Below, piece by piece: positions 7,960 through 16,823 of a stretch of DNA of 64,000 nt (position 1 is its first letter; the number at the start of each line of letters is the position of its first letter). The translations under genes and the position numbers were made by a program. Below the pieces are notes generated by a model, which saw nothing but the letters and a program-made list of their open reading frames with translations, made no database searches and had not been told where the DNA came from. The DNA is from an uncultured Oscillospiraceae bacterium. Lineage in GTDB: Bacteria; Bacillota; Clostridia; Oscillospirales; Oscillospiraceae. Where the stretch lies: contig CAKTKC010000008.1 in NCBI GenBank assembly GCA_934569225.1, positions 1 through 64,000 on the forward strand, in the 5' to 3' direction.

Positions 7960-9870
7960 GTGGTGGAAATGATTGCATCCATGGAAACGTATCTGCGGCG
8001 GGGGCGGCGAACGTGTCAAAGGCTGCTGCTGAATCCGAAAATCCGCACGGGAGGGGTCGTCCTTCTGTGCGGCGGCAGCGGGTTTCTGCTCAGCGCGGCC
8101 AGTCTGGGCAATTACCCCCAGCCGCTGGCTATGGGGCTGATCCTGGCCATGAGCGGCTGGCACGCGGCGATTACGAGCCTGGGCGCCATGCTGGGCTACT
8201 GGGTCTTCTGGGGCATCGCGGGATTGCAGGGGCTGGTGTGGTCGGCCTCCGGCGGACTGCTGGCGCTGCTCCTCGCCCGGCACATCCCGGAGGAGCAGCC
8301 GCTGATTCTGCCCGCCATTTCCGCGTTCCTGACGGCGTTGACCGGGCTGCTGTTCCAGCTGGTGCTGCGGGACACCGTGCCGGTGCCGGTCTATTTCCTG
8401 CGGATTGTTCTGGCCGCCGGGGCGGGACTGCTGTTCCCCGTGGCGCTGCGCAGGCGCACCGCCGTCACCGACTGGCTGGTGGGCGGCGTAGCGGTGCTGG
8501 CGCTGGCGCAGGCTTCACCGACGCCTTATCTTGGATTGGGGTATCTCGCGGCAGGCGCGCTGGCAGTGGGCAGCGCTTTCCCCGCCGCGGTGCTTGGAGG
8601 GTTGGGGCTGGATCTGGCACAGGTGACGAACATTCCCATGACGGCGGTGCTGTGTCTTGCGGGCGTGATCCGCATGATCCCCCTTGAGCGCAAGTGGATG
8701 CGCTGTCTTGCGCCGTGGGCGGCGTGTATGGTGGTGATGGCGATCTGCGACATTCGGGATTATACGCCATTGCCCGGGCTGATTCTCGGCGGCGGGCTGG
8801 GCATCCTGATGCCCCCCTCTCCGGAAACCGCCCGCCGCCGGGGGGAGACGGGGCTGGCGCAGGTGCGGCTGGAGCTGGGGGCGGAGGTTCTCGGCGTCAC
8901 CCAGCAGCTTTTTCTGGAGACCGCGCCGCCACCCGTTGACGCTTCTGCCGTGCTGCAAAAGGTGCGGCAGCGCGCCTGCGGCAGCTGCTCCGCCCGGAAC
9001 AGCTGCCCTCAGCAGTCGTCGCTGGATGAATCGTTGCTGCAAAACCCGCTGGACGCCCAGTGCCGCAAGTCGGGGCGGCTGATTCCCGAGCTTCGCCGGG
9101 GACAAGAGCAGCTGAAGCTTCTGAAAGCCGACAGCGCCCGGCAGTCAGAGTACCGGGCGGCGATGGTGCAGCAGTATCAGTTTCTGGGGGATTTTCTGCG
9201 ACGGCTCGCCGACGATCTGCCCCGCCGGGGGCAGCGGCCGCGGGCATGGTTTCGCGCCGAGGCCGCCGCCCGCAGCCGTAGCAAGGAGCTTGCCAACGGC
9301 GACCGCTGTCTTGCCTTTCCGGGGCCGGAGTGCCGGTATTACGTCCTTCTGTGCGATGGGATGGGCACCGGGCTGGGCGCCGCCCAGGAGGGGCAGTCGG
9401 CGGGATCGCTTCTGCGGCAGATGCTCACCGCCGGGTTTCCCGCCGCCCACGCCCTGCGCACCCTCAACAGCATTCTCGCCCTCCGGGGCAGCGCCGGGGC
9501 GGTCACGGTGGACTTGGCGGAACTCTATCTCGACACCGGCCACGCCACGTTATACAAGTGGGGCGCCGCCCCCAGCTGGCTGCTTCGCCGGGGCAGCGCG
9601 GAAAAAATAGGGACAGCCACCCCACCGCCGGGCATTTCCGTAACGGAAAGCCGGGAAACGGTAGAGAAGCTGTCCCTGCGTAGGGGGGAAGCGCTGGTAT
9701 TGCTCAGCGACGGCGTGGATGGAGAGGGGATTTCCCGCCGGTCTGACTTGACTCCGGACATGCCGCCTGGGGAGCTGGCAGCAAAAATTCTGGAGTATGG
9801 CCGCGGGAAGCAGATGGACGACGCCACGGCGGCAGTCATCCGGCTCCGTCCCGCGAGCCTGGAATCATAG
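7960..9870 (+). CDS. spoIIE: SpoIIE-like membrane-anchored PP2C serine phosphatase
   Basis: About 636 aa. The N-terminal ~290 residues form eight to ten hydrophobic segments. A middle region has a Cys pair cluster (ACGSCSARNSCP, ~345). The C-terminal ~200 residues are a PP2C/SpoIIE domain with YYVLLCDGMGTG (~462-470) and LVLLSDGVDGEG. In sporulation SpoIIE dephosphorylates SpoIIAA to activate sigma-F and takes part in polar septation. The protein is shorter than the ~820-aa Bacillus form, mainly in the linker. The start is GTG 7960 or ATG 7969, both near AAGGAAAGG. The gene stands alone. Confidence 0.88.
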   Translation: MVEMIASMETYLRRGRRTCQRLLLNPKIRTGGVVLLCGGSGFLLSAASLGNYPQPLAMGLILAMSGWHAAITSLGAMLGYWVFWGIAGLQGLVWSASGGLLALLLARHIPEEQPLILPAISAFLTALTGLLFQLVLRDTVPVPVYFLRIVLAAGAGLLFPVALRRRTAVTDWLVGGVAVLALAQASPTPYLGLGYLAAGALAVGSAFPAAVLGGLGLDLAQVTNIPMTAVLCLAGVIRMIPLERKWMRCLAPWAACMVVMAICDIRDYTPLPGLILGGGLGILMPPSPETARRRGETGLAQVRLELGAEVLGVTQQLFLETAPPPVDASAVLQKVRQRACGSCSARNSCPQQSSLDESLLQNPLDAQCRKSGRLIPELRRGQEQLKLLKADSARQSEYRAAMVQQYQFLGDFLRRLADDLPRRGQRPRAWFRAEAAARSRSKELANGDRCLAFPGPECRYYVLLCDGMGTGLGAAQEGQSAGSLLRQMLTAGFPAAHALRTLNSILALRGSAGAVTVDLAELYLDTGHATLYKWGAAPSWLLRRGSAEKIGTATPPPGISVTESRETVEKLSLRRGEALVLLSDGVDGEGISRRSDLTPDMPPGELAAKILEYGRGKQMDDATAAVIRLRPASLES

Positions 9871-10109
9871 TAGCACAACTGCGGCGCAGATTTTGTCGAA
9901 ACACAACATGTGGGATTGAAAAAAGTGGAAAAATCACAAGATGTAGGTAAAGCTAGGGAAGGGAGGAAGGAAACCGCGCATTTTGCATGAGAAACCGGGT
10001 ATCGGCGGAGGATAGACCGCATTCCCTCGTTCTCAAGGGACACCCCCAAGTGGGGCAAATAACGGTGCTATCTCCGCTTCTCCGCAGCTCACAACGTTTC
10101 AGCGCACTC

Positions 10110-10222
10110 CCTTGCCTCTCCCTTTGGGAGAGGTGGACGAGCGAAGCGAGGACGGAGAGGGTACGTGTAAAGCCCTCTCAGTCACCTTCGGTGACAGCTC
10201 TCCCAGAGGGAGAGCCAAGGGG
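10110..10222. repeat. Repeat A, copy 1 (double-hairpin dispersed repeat)
   Basis: About 113 bp of the form TTGCCTCTCCC...GGGAGAGG, then GAGGGTA, CAGTCACCTTCGGTGACAGC, and CTCTCCCAGAGGGAGAGCCAAGG. A second copy lies at 21742-21860. Each copy folds as nested hairpins. Similar sequences are, to my knowledge, widespread in gut Clostridia genomes. Confidence 0.85.
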
Positions 10223-10237
10223 GTGCGTATATTGACA

Positions 10238-10279
10238 CAGGCAATGGAGCGTATTGGTACCGATACGCTCCATTGCCTG
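10238..10279. repeat. 42-nt palindrome centred on GGTACC, copy 1
   Basis: Nearly perfect dyad. The outer arms CAGGCAATG/CATTGCCTG flank a core GAGCGTAT-TGGTACCG-ATACGCTC. The core recurs at 21870-21915 with different but again self-complementary outer arms. TTTT follows, so it may act as a terminator. Confidence 0.85.
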
Positions 10280-10350
10280 TTTTACAACTTTCCATCAAAA
10301 GAGGTGCGTCGTGCGTGTCCGGCAACGCCCCCGATTTCCGCTTTCCCCGA

Positions 10351-10379
10351 TTGACACCGCCCCGGATTCGGGGTATACT
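10351..10379 (+). promoter_or_regulatory. Sigma-A type promoter of the DUF308/PPTase operon
   Basis: TTGACA (10351-10356), a 17-bp spacer and TATACT (10374-10379) lie 24 bp before the DUF308 start codon. The ribosome binding site AGAGAGGTGA follows. Confidence 0.85.
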
Positions 10380-10403
10380 GAACTTCAGAGAGGTGACTCT
10401 GTT

Positions 10404-10937
10404 ATGAAAGAAACTATTTTGTCCGTCATTCGTCTGGTCGCTACCCCGGTGCTGCTGATGGTGCTGGGCCTGATTCTTCTCATTCATCCGGACTCCGCCT
10501 CCGCCCTTGTGGCGCAGATTCTGGGCTGGGTGCTGCTGATCGCGGGCGTCGTGTTTGCCGTCAGCGCCATCGCCGGGCATTTTGACACCGTGGGGAAGGT
10601 GCTTTCTGCCGTCTGCTGCTTCGCCGTGGGCGCGTGGCTTCTGCGCAACCCCCTGATGCTGGCCGCGGGGCTGGGACGTCTGGCCGGTATTCTGCTGGTC
10701 GTCCGGGGTGTTCAGGACATTCTGAACGCCAGCCGGTACCATTATGGCATTCTTCCCGCCGTCATTACCACGGTTCTCGGCGCGGTGCTGATCGCTCTGC
10801 CCATGACGACCTCCCGGGTCGTTATCAGTCTGTGCGGTCTGCTGGTGCTGATCGTGGGCGTCGCCATCCTGGTTGACCGGCTGAAAAACCGTCGCCCCAA
10901 GGAGCCGTCGGAATCCGACATCATCGACGCGCTGTGA
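10404..10937 (+). CDS. HdeD-like DUF308 membrane protein
   Basis: 177 aa with six hydrophobic helices in three pairs, the layout of the HdeD/DUF308 family of small integral membrane proteins. A charged cytoplasmic tail follows (DRLKNRRPKEPSESDIIDAL). In enterobacteria HdeD is acid-stress related; its role in Firmicutes is not known. It is the first gene after a strong promoter, and its stop overlaps the start of the PPTase gene. Confidence 0.8.
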   Translation: MKETILSVIRLVATPVLLMVLGLILLIHPDSASALVAQILGWVLLIAGVVFAVSAIAGHFDTVGKVLSAVCCFAVGAWLLRNPLMLAAGLGRLAGILLVVRGVQDILNASRYHYGILPAVITTVLGAVLIALPMTTSRVVISLCGLLVLIVGVAILVDRLKNRRPKEPSESDIIDAL

Positions 10938-11401
10938 GAATCGCGTCCTGCACCCTCGCCGGGCGAACCGGCCACGAAGCGGGGCGGGCACTGCTGGCGG
11001 CGCTTTACTGGGAGGAAACCGGACTGGATTTGCCGCCCATTGCCATAGCGGCGGGTGGCAAGCCCTATTTCCCCGACAGCGACTGGCATTTTTCCATCTC
11101 CCACACCCCACGACATGCGTTCTGCGCCCTGTCCCGACGGGAGATTGGCATTGACGCCGAGGAGCTTGACCGGAACGTAAAACTCGCCCTGGCGGAAAAG
11201 ATCCTGTCCCCCAAAGAAAAGGCGCAGTTTGACGCCGCCCCGGACAAGCGCCGGGCGCTGCTGACCTTCTGGGTGCTGAAGGAAGCCCAGGTCAAGCGCA
11301 CCGGGGAAGGTCTGCGGGGATACCCCAACGGGACGGATTTTTCCCTGGACGACCCCCGGGTCACGGAGATGGACGGCTGCCTGGTGGCCGTTATTGAGTA
11401 G
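10934..11401 (+). CDS. 4'-phosphopantetheinyl transferase, Sfp-like
   Basis: 155 aa. HFSISHTPRHAFCAL, GIDAEE (~72-77, Mg2+-binding Asp/Glu) and FWVLKEAQVKRTGEGL (the W-x-x-KEA signature) are the three Sfp-family motifs. It transfers phosphopantetheine from CoA to a carrier protein. It is shorter than Sfp (~225 aa), nearer the compact AcpS-like half-size members. The start GTG overlaps the DUF308 stop (GTGA), indicating translational coupling. No carrier protein or NRPS/PKS gene is nearby, so its target is unknown. Confidence 0.85.
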   Translation: MRIASCTLAGRTGHEAGRALLAALYWEETGLDLPPIAIAAGGKPYFPDSDWHFSISHTPRHAFCALSRREIGIDAEELDRNVKLALAEKILSPKEKAQFDAAPDKRRALLTFWVLKEAQVKRTGEGLRGYPNGTDFSLDDPRVTEMDGCLVAVIE

Positions 11402-11420
11402 CTTACTGTAAGGAGAGCTT

Positions 11421-12182
11421 ATGCTGTTTGACACCCACGCCCATATGGACGACCGCGCCTTTGACGCCGACCGGGAAGCGCTTCTGTCCGCCCTTCCGAA
11501 GCAGGGCATCGGGCTGCTGATGAATCCCGGATGCAGTCTCGCGTCCTCCCGGGCGGCTTCCGCTCTGGCTTCCCGGTATGACTACATCTACGCCGCCGTC
11601 GGCTCCCATCCGGACGCCGCCGACGAGGTAAACGATGTCACTCTGGAAGAATACCGCACATTATGTAAACTTAACTCCAAAATCAAGGCCATCGGCGAGA
11701 TTGGCCTTGACTACCATTACGAGGACATCCCCCGGGAGCGTCAGCAGGCGGCGTTCCGCGCTCAGATGGCGCTGGCGCGAGAGTTAGACCTTCCAGTCAT
11801 CGTCCACGAGCGGGAAGCCCATGAGGACGGCATCCGCATTGTAGAAGAATTCCCGGAGGTCACGGGGGTGTTCCACTGCTATTCCGGCTCGGCGGAGATG
11901 GCAAAATGGCTGATCGCCCGGGGCTGGTACATCGGTTTTACCGGGGTTCTGACCTTCAAAAACGCCCGGAAAGCGGTGGAGACTGCCGCCGCCATTCCTT
12001 TAGACCGCATCGTTCTGGAAACCGACTGCCCCTACATGTCCCCGGAACCCTTCCGGGGGAAACGCAACGACCCCGGAAAGCTGTACCGCATGGCGGAGCG
12101 CCTTGCGGAGATCCGGGGGATTTCCGTGGAGGAAGTTCACGCCGCCACCATGGAAAACGGGAAGCGGCTGTATAGAATATAG
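11421..12182 (+). CDS. tatD: TatD family metal-dependent hydrolase
   Basis: 253-aa TIM-barrel hydrolase. The metal ligands HxH (FDTHAHMDD, H6 and H8), EIGLDYH (~93), VIVHERE, VFHCYSG and ETDCPYMSPEP are all present. TatD enzymes are 3'-5' DNases or exonucleases acting on DNA and RNA. AAGGAGAGC precedes ATG 11421. It is co-directional with the PPTase (19 bp) and Gx transporter genes. Confidence 0.9.
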   Translation: MLFDTHAHMDDRAFDADREALLSALPKQGIGLLMNPGCSLASSRAASALASRYDYIYAAVGSHPDAADEVNDVTLEEYRTLCKLNSKIKAIGEIGLDYHYEDIPRERQQAAFRAQMALARELDLPVIVHEREAHEDGIRIVEEFPEVTGVFHCYSGSAEMAKWLIARGWYIGFTGVLTFKNARKAVETAAAIPLDRIVLETDCPYMSPEPFRGKRNDPGKLYRMAERLAEIRGISVEEVHAATMENGKRLYRI

Positions 12183-12207
12183 AAAAGTTCAGGAAGGCGG
12201 TGCCGGA

Positions 12208-12714
12208 TTGAAAACGAAAAAACTGACGTTGCTGGCGCTGCTGGCTGCCATTGCCCTGACCATTTTCATGATCGAAGCCCAGATTCCCTCCCCGGTTCCC
12301 ATCCCCGGCGTGAAGCTGGGGCTTGCCAACATCGTGACGGTGTTCACCGTCTTCGTGCTGGGGCCGAAAGAGGGTGCGGCGGTGCTGGCGGTGCGCATTT
12401 TCCTGGGAGCGGTGTTCGCCGGGAATTTCAGCACCATTCTGTACTCCGCCGCCGGGGGCGTCTGCGCCATCGGCGTGACCATCGCCCTGGGGAAAATCCT
12501 TACGAAAAAGCAGCTCTGGGTCGCCGGGTGCCTGGGCGCCGTCGCCCACTCCATCGGGCAGATGGCCATGGCAATTGCCCTGACGGGGACGGTGTCCCTG
12601 GCGGTGTATCTGCCGGTGATGATCGTCATCAGCATTCTGACCGGGCTGTTTACCGGGCTTTGCGCCCAATTTCTGGTCAATCGGGAGAAGCTATGGAAAA
12701 TTATTTCAAAATGA
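12208..12714 (+). CDS. Gx transporter family protein (heptaprenyl diphosphate synthase component I-like)
   Basis: 168 aa with four to five membrane helices. EAQIPSPVPIPGVKLGLANIVTV near the N-terminus is the conserved element of the Hpre_diP_synt_I/Gx transporter family. These resemble ECF-type substrate-binding components, and the old name heptaprenyl diphosphate synthase component I may be misleading. A TTG start at 12208 follows AGGAAGGCGG with 7-nt spacing. It overlaps the next gene by 22 bp. Confidence 0.8.
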   Translation: MKTKKLTLLALLAAIALTIFMIEAQIPSPVPIPGVKLGLANIVTVFTVFVLGPKEGAAVLAVRIFLGAVFAGNFSTILYSAAGGVCAIGVTIALGKILTKKQLWVAGCLGAVAHSIGQMAMAIALTGTVSLAVYLPVMIVISILTGLFTGLCAQFLVNREKLWKIISK

Positions 12715-13094
12715 ACCTGCCCCAATCGGAGATCGACGCCATTTCCAATCTGGGGCTTGCCCATATGGGGGACTGCGTGTTTGAGATTCTCTGCCGGGGC
12801 TACCTCTGCGCTCAGGGGGAGAAGACCGTTGGGCAGCTGCACCACGACACCATTCAGATGGTGAAGGCCACGTCTCAGGCAAAATTCGCGGACAAGCTGC
12901 TGCCCCTGCTGACCGAGGAGGAGCTTGCCTACTACCGCCGGGGGAAAAACGCCCACGTCCACGCGGTGCCAAAATCCGCCACCCCCGCCGAGTACGCAAA
13001 GGCCACCGGTCTGGAGGCCCTGTTCGGCGCACTGTACCTCGCCGGGAAAACCCAGCGGCTGAACGAACTGTTCAAGGCCGTTATGGAGACGTAA
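12693..13094 (+). CDS. mrnC: Mini-ribonuclease III
   Basis: 133 aa consisting of an RNase III catalytic domain without a dsRNA-binding domain. LAHMGDCVFEILCR carries the catalytic Asp and ATGLEALFGALYL the catalytic Glu region; VKATSQAKFADKLLPLL is also family-typical. Mini-III matures the ends of 23S rRNA in Firmicutes. ATG 12693 overlaps the transporter gene, implying coupling. The usual cysS neighbour is absent here. Confidence 0.9.
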   Translation: MENYFKMNLPQSEIDAISNLGLAHMGDCVFEILCRGYLCAQGEKTVGQLHHDTIQMVKATSQAKFADKLLPLLTEEELAYYRRGKNAHVHAVPKSATPAEYAKATGLEALFGALYLAGKTQRLNELFKAVMET

Positions 13095-13111
13095 ATCAGG
13101 AGGACTGCATC

Positions 13112-14875
13112 ATGGCATTTGATGCCTTTTTCTTATCTGCCGTGCTGGAGGAAGTCCGCACGCGGTGCATCGGCGCACGGGTGGAGAAAATCCACCAGCC
13201 CGCCAGAGACACAGTGATCGTTCACCTGCGCTGCCAGGAGGGTCGGGAAAAACTGCTTTTTGCTGCCAACCCCACCGCCCCCCGGCTGCATCTGACGGCG
13301 GCTTCTCCGGAGAATCCGGCGCAGCCGCCCATGTTCTGTATGCTTCTGCGCAAGCACCTTCTGGGGGCGAAGCTGACAGAAGTTTCCCAGCTCCCCATGG
13401 AACGGGCGGCATCGTTCCGGTTCGACTGCACCGACGAGATGGGCTTTCCCGTGCAGAAAACGCTGGTGGCCGAGCTGATGGGGCGCACCTGCAATCTGTA
13501 TCTGCTGTCCCCCGAGGGGCGGATTCTGGACTGCCTGCGGCGCATCGGCCTTGACGAAAGTGCCAAGCGGGCGGCGCTGCCGGGTCTCATGTATCAGCCG
13601 CCGGAGCCGGTCATGAAGCTGAACCTGCTGGACAGCGCCCCGGAGAGGGATGTGCAGCGTTATGTAAACTTGCTCGCAGCCCCCGGCGCGGACGTTCTGG
13701 CCGACCGGCTGATGGACACCGTTGGCGGCCTGTCCCCCCTGGTGTGCCGGGAGGCGGCGCTGTACGCCGCCGGAAGCACGGACGCCCGCATCGATTCTCT
13801 GGACGCGGACACCACTGCCGACAAGCTGTCGCTGTTCTTCCATGAGCATCTGAGCCATCCCGCGCCCTATTATTACGCCCTCCCGGACGGCATGCCGAAG
13901 CAGTTTGCCTTCTGCCCCATCCGGGAATACGGCGAGTGCCGCCGCGCCGAGTCCTTTGGCAAGCTGCTGGACATGTACTACACCGTCCGGGATCAGAAGG
14001 ACGCCATGCGGCAGAAGGGTCAGGCCGTGCGCAAGACCGTTCAGAATCTGTGCAGCCGTCTGACCAAAAAGCTTGCCATTCAGGAAAAGGAGCTGGAAGC
14101 CACCTATGACCGGGAGCGTCTGCGCCAGCTGGGGGACATCCTTACGGCCAACCTCCACCGCATCGTGAAGGGGCAAACTACCGTCCGGTGCGAGGACTTC
14201 TACGACGAGGAAATGCGGCCGGTGGACATTCCCATTTCCCCCATTCTCTCCCCCAACCAGAACGCCGCCAGGTATTATAAGGACTACGCCCGGATGAAAA
14301 ACGCGGAAAAAGAGCTGACGAAGCAGCTGGAGCTGGGGCGGCTGGAGCTGGACTACCTGAAAAGCGTGCTGGAGGAGCTGAACCGCGCCGGTACTGAAGG
14401 GGAGCTGGAAGAAATTCGCCGGGAGCTGCAAGAGGGTGGGTATCTCCGCCCCGACACCGACCGGAAGCGCATGAAGCAGGCCAAGCTGCCGCCCATGCGG
14501 TTTGAAAGCACCGACGGCTACCCGATCTACGTCGGCCGGAACAACCGCCAGAACGACGAGCTGACCTTCCGTCTTGCCCGGAAGGACGACATCTGGTGCC
14601 ACGCCTCCAAGGTGCACGGCTCCCACGTCATCATTTCCTGCGGCGGCACCACGCCCCCGGACAACACCGTTACGCAGGCAGCGCAGCTGGCCGCCTACTA
14701 CGCCGAAACCGGGGGCGGGCAGAACATCCCCGTGGATGTGACGGCGGTGAAGCAGGTGAAGAAAATTTCCAACGGCAAGCCCGGCATGGTGATCTATCAC
14801 ACCTACCGCACCGTGATCGCCAACCCCTACCCGGGCATCGTGGTGGACGCGCTGAATGCGGAAACAAAGGAGTAA
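13112..14875 (+). CDS. rqcH: RqcH, NFACT family ribosome quality control factor
   Basis: 587 aa. The N-terminal NFACT-N domain (MAFDAFFLSAVLEEVR..., residues 1-~200), a central coiled coil (~290-420) and the C-terminal NFACT-R/DUF814 domain (RKDDIWCHASKVHGSHVII, ~490-506) give the complete architecture. RqcH binds obstructed 50S subunits and recruits tRNA-Ala to add C-terminal alanine tails. AGGAGGACTGCATC precedes the ATG. Its partner gene rqcP is at 60930-61169 in this window. Confidence 0.92.
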   Translation: MAFDAFFLSAVLEEVRTRCIGARVEKIHQPARDTVIVHLRCQEGREKLLFAANPTAPRLHLTAASPENPAQPPMFCMLLRKHLLGAKLTEVSQLPMERAASFRFDCTDEMGFPVQKTLVAELMGRTCNLYLLSPEGRILDCLRRIGLDESAKRAALPGLMYQPPEPVMKLNLLDSAPERDVQRYVNLLAAPGADVLADRLMDTVGGLSPLVCREAALYAAGSTDARIDSLDADTTADKLSLFFHEHLSHPAPYYYALPDGMPKQFAFCPIREYGECRRAESFGKLLDMYYTVRDQKDAMRQKGQAVRKTVQNLCSRLTKKLAIQEKELEATYDRERLRQLGDILTANLHRIVKGQTTVRCEDFYDEEMRPVDIPISPILSPNQNAARYYKDYARMKNAEKELTKQLELGRLELDYLKSVLEELNRAGTEGELEEIRRELQEGGYLRPDTDRKRMKQAKLPPMRFESTDGYPIYVGRNNRQNDELTFRLARKDDIWCHASKVHGSHVIISCGGTTPPDNTVTQAAQLAAYYAETGGGQNIPVDVTAVKQVKKISNGKPGMVIYHTYRTVIANPYPGIVVDALNAETKE

Positions 14876-14879
14876 AGCC

Positions 14880-15911
14880 ATGATTCGATTCAACAACGAT
14901 TATAACCGCGGGGCGCTGGATTCCATCCTGAGCGCCCTGACCGCCGCCAACGCCGAGAGCTTTCCGGGCTACGGCGAGGACATCTGGTGCCGCCGCGCCG
15001 AGTCGGTTATCAAGAAGCTGGTTTCTTCTGAGGACGCCCTGATCAAATTCGTCCCCGGCGCGACCCAGGCAAATCTCGTGGTCATCGCGGCGGCGCTGTC
15101 CCCCATCCAGAGCGTCATTGCCGCCGACACCGGACATATCAACTGCCACGAAGCCGCCTCCATTGAAAATACGGGGCACAAAATTCTCGCGCTTCCCAAC
15201 ACCGACGGGAAAATCACCGCCGGGCAGATCGCGGCCTGCGCGGCGGCGTATTACGACGGCGGCGCACCGGAGTATCTGACGGAGCCGAAGCTGGTGTATC
15301 TGTCCTTCCCCACCGAGAAGGGGACGCTGTATTCCAGGCAGGAGCTGCGGGATATCCGGGAGGTCTGCCAAAAATACGGCATGTACCTGTTCGTGGACGG
15401 GGCGCGGATGGGCTACGGTCTGGGGGCGGTGGACAACGATCTGACCCTGAAGGATTTCGCGGAGCTGACGGACGTATTCTACATCGGCGGGACGAAGTGC
15501 GGCGCGCTGTTCGGCGAGGCGCTGGTCATTACCGAACCCAAGCTTCAATATCGCTTCAAGGCCTACATGAAGCAGCACGGCGCGGTGCTGGCCAAGGGCT
15601 GGCTGATGGGTCTGCAATTTGCGGCCATGCTGGAAAGCGGCGAGTATTTCGCGAAAACAAAACGCGCCGACGAGCTTGCCATGCAGATCAAAGAAGCCTT
15701 TGCGGCGAAGGGCATTCCCTTCTGGGTGGAAAGCTCCACCAACCAGCAGTTTGTCATTCTGACCCAGCAGCAGAAGGAAGCGCTGGCGCGGGGTTACTAC
15801 TTTGAGGAAGAAGGGGCAGCGGAGCAGGGGACGGTGGTGCGTTTCTGTACCAGCTGGGCAACCACCCAGGCCGAGGTGGATGCTCTGGTTTCCGATATCG
15901 CCAGATTGTGA
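14880..15911 (+). CDS. Low-specificity threonine aldolase / beta-eliminating lyase family protein
   Basis: 343-aa fold-type I PLP enzyme. The Asp interacting with the pyridine nitrogen is in LFVDGARMGYGLGA (~175), and the Schiff-base lysine is in FYIGGTKCGALFGEA (~205). It cleaves L-threonine or allo-threonine to glycine and acetaldehyde, or acts on a related beta-hydroxy amino acid. AAAGGAGTAAAGCC overlaps the rqcH stop region and sets ATG 14880. It is the last gene of the run starting at 10404. Confidence 0.88.
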   Translation: MIRFNNDYNRGALDSILSALTAANAESFPGYGEDIWCRRAESVIKKLVSSEDALIKFVPGATQANLVVIAAALSPIQSVIAADTGHINCHEAASIENTGHKILALPNTDGKITAGQIAACAAAYYDGGAPEYLTEPKLVYLSFPTEKGTLYSRQELRDIREVCQKYGMYLFVDGARMGYGLGAVDNDLTLKDFAELTDVFYIGGTKCGALFGEALVITEPKLQYRFKAYMKQHGAVLAKGWLMGLQFAAMLESGEYFAKTKRADELAMQIKEAFAAKGIPFWVESSTNQQFVILTQQQKEALARGYYFEEEGAAEQGTVVRFCTSWATTQAEVDALVSDIARL

Positions 15912-15990
15912 TGAAACGTCCGCTGACTGCGCACAGTCGGCGGACGATTTTCTTTCTGGAAAATAAATGCAAATAATTCTCATTTTGCTC

Positions 15991-16019
15991 TTGACAAATG
16001 AAACACTGCGTGCTATACT
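15991..16019 (+). promoter_or_regulatory. Promoter of the fur-rubredoxin-rubrerythrin cluster, with Fur/PerR-like dyads
   Basis: TTGACA (15991-15996), a 17-bp spacer and TATACT (16014-16019). An AT-rich ATAATTCTCATTTT element lies just upstream (15973-15986) and a TAAGAA-TTG-TTCTTA dyad (16030-16044) just downstream. Both resemble Fur/PerR operators and would allow autoregulation. The operator assignment is inference. Confidence 0.7.
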
Positions 16020-16071
16020 CTAGATGTAAATAAGAATTGTTCTTAAATAAAGCAAACCAAAGGAGGTGCCT

Positions 16072-16482
16072 ATGGAAGCAGCCACAAAGCAATTCAAAAA
16101 ACGCAACGCGATCCTGTCCTGCCTCCGCGGCACCGTGCTTCATCCCTCAGCGGAAATGGTTCACGAAATGCTGCGGGAGGAACACCCGGACATCTCCCTT
16201 GCCACGATCTATCGCAATCTCGCCCTGTTCAAAAGTCAGGGCCTGATCCAGAGCGTGGGTACGGTGAACGGAAGCGAACGCTTCGACGCCGACACCCGCC
16301 CTCATGTCCACTTTATCTGCACAGCCTGCGGCGCGGTGATCGATCTTCCTGAAACGGCGGTTCCCCTGTCTCTGGGACGCGCCGCCGAGGAATGCACCGG
16401 CTGTCAGGTACACAGCTGCCAGCTGATCTTCACCGGTCTGTGCTGCGGCTGCCAATCAGAAACTAAGGAGGAAGCTGTATGA
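16072..16482 (+). CDS. Fur family transcriptional regulator (PerR-like)
   Basis: 136 aa. A winged helix ([36 protein letters not shown]) is followed by a dimerisation domain with a structural zinc site, CTAC (~83) and CxxC within GLCCGC near the C-terminus, and regulatory-site His residues (RPHVHF). The linked genes encode rubredoxin and reverse rubrerythrin, which detoxify peroxide, so PerR-type peroxide sensing is more likely than iron or zinc uptake control. AGGAGGTG precedes ATG 16072. The rubredoxin start overlaps its stop. Confidence 0.88.
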   Translation: MEAATKQFKKRNAILSCLRGTVLHPSAEMVHEMLREEHPDISLATIYRNLALFKSQGLIQSVGTVNGSERFDADTRPHVHFICTACGAVIDLPETAVPLSLGRAAEECTGCQVHSCQLIFTGLCCGCQSETKEEAV

Positions 16483-16595
16483 AAAAATATGTCTGCACCG
16501 TCTGCGGGTACGTCTACGAAGGCGACGAGCTGCCCGAAGACTACGAATGCCCCCTCTGCGGCGTCGGCCCCGAATTGTTCGAGGAAGAGGCTTAA
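16479..16595 (+). CDS. Short rubredoxin-like protein, 38 aa
   Basis: The product reads [20 protein letters not shown]... and contains both CxxC iron knuckles (CTVC, CPLC), so it can hold one Fe(SCys)4 centre. It is shorter than usual rubredoxins (~52 aa) and lacks the C-terminal strand, like the rubredoxin domains fused to rubrerythrins. The start overlaps the fur stop (ATGA), and AAGGAGGAAG precedes it. It probably donates electrons to the rubrerythrin encoded downstream. Confidence 0.88.
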   Translation: MKKYVCTVCGYVYEGDELPEDYECPLCGVGPELFEEEA

Positions 16596-16599
16596 ATTC

Positions 16600-16763
16600 A
16601 AGGAAACTCCGAACAAATCGTCTGCGACTGTGAGCGGATCTTTTCCGCCCACTCTTCGGTATCGAAAACGGGAAATACACAAAGTATTCCGACCTTTCCG
16701 ATACCTCGATTGGACGAAAAATCTCTCGCTCACAGTTCTTGCCGATTTATTCAGAGCTTCCCT
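16600..16763 (+). repeat. Repeat C, copy 1 (164 bp)
   Basis: A 164-bp long imperfect palindrome with ends AAGGAAACTCCGA and TCAGAGCTTCCCT. It starts 4 bp after the rubredoxin stop codon and separates rubredoxin from the rubrerythrin gene. Orientation is opposite to the copies at 58220 and 63200. Confidence 0.9.
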
Positions 16764-16823
16764 AAGTAACCCCGGCAAATATGCCTGAATAATTTATAAA
16801 AATGTGTTTTGGAGGAATTGATT

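Larger units (their letters stand above)
9871..10350. other. Intergenic region with repeat A copy 1
   Basis: No gene is supported between the spoIIE-like gene and the DUF308 promoter. The left part (9871-10100) shows nothing recognisable. The right part holds repeat A copy 1 and a long palindrome. Confidence 0.6.

Noticed and set aside
13133..14896. 587-codon minus-strand frame opposite rqcH
   Set aside because: It mirrors rqcH, has no recognisable domain and lacks a ribosome binding site. Shadow frame.
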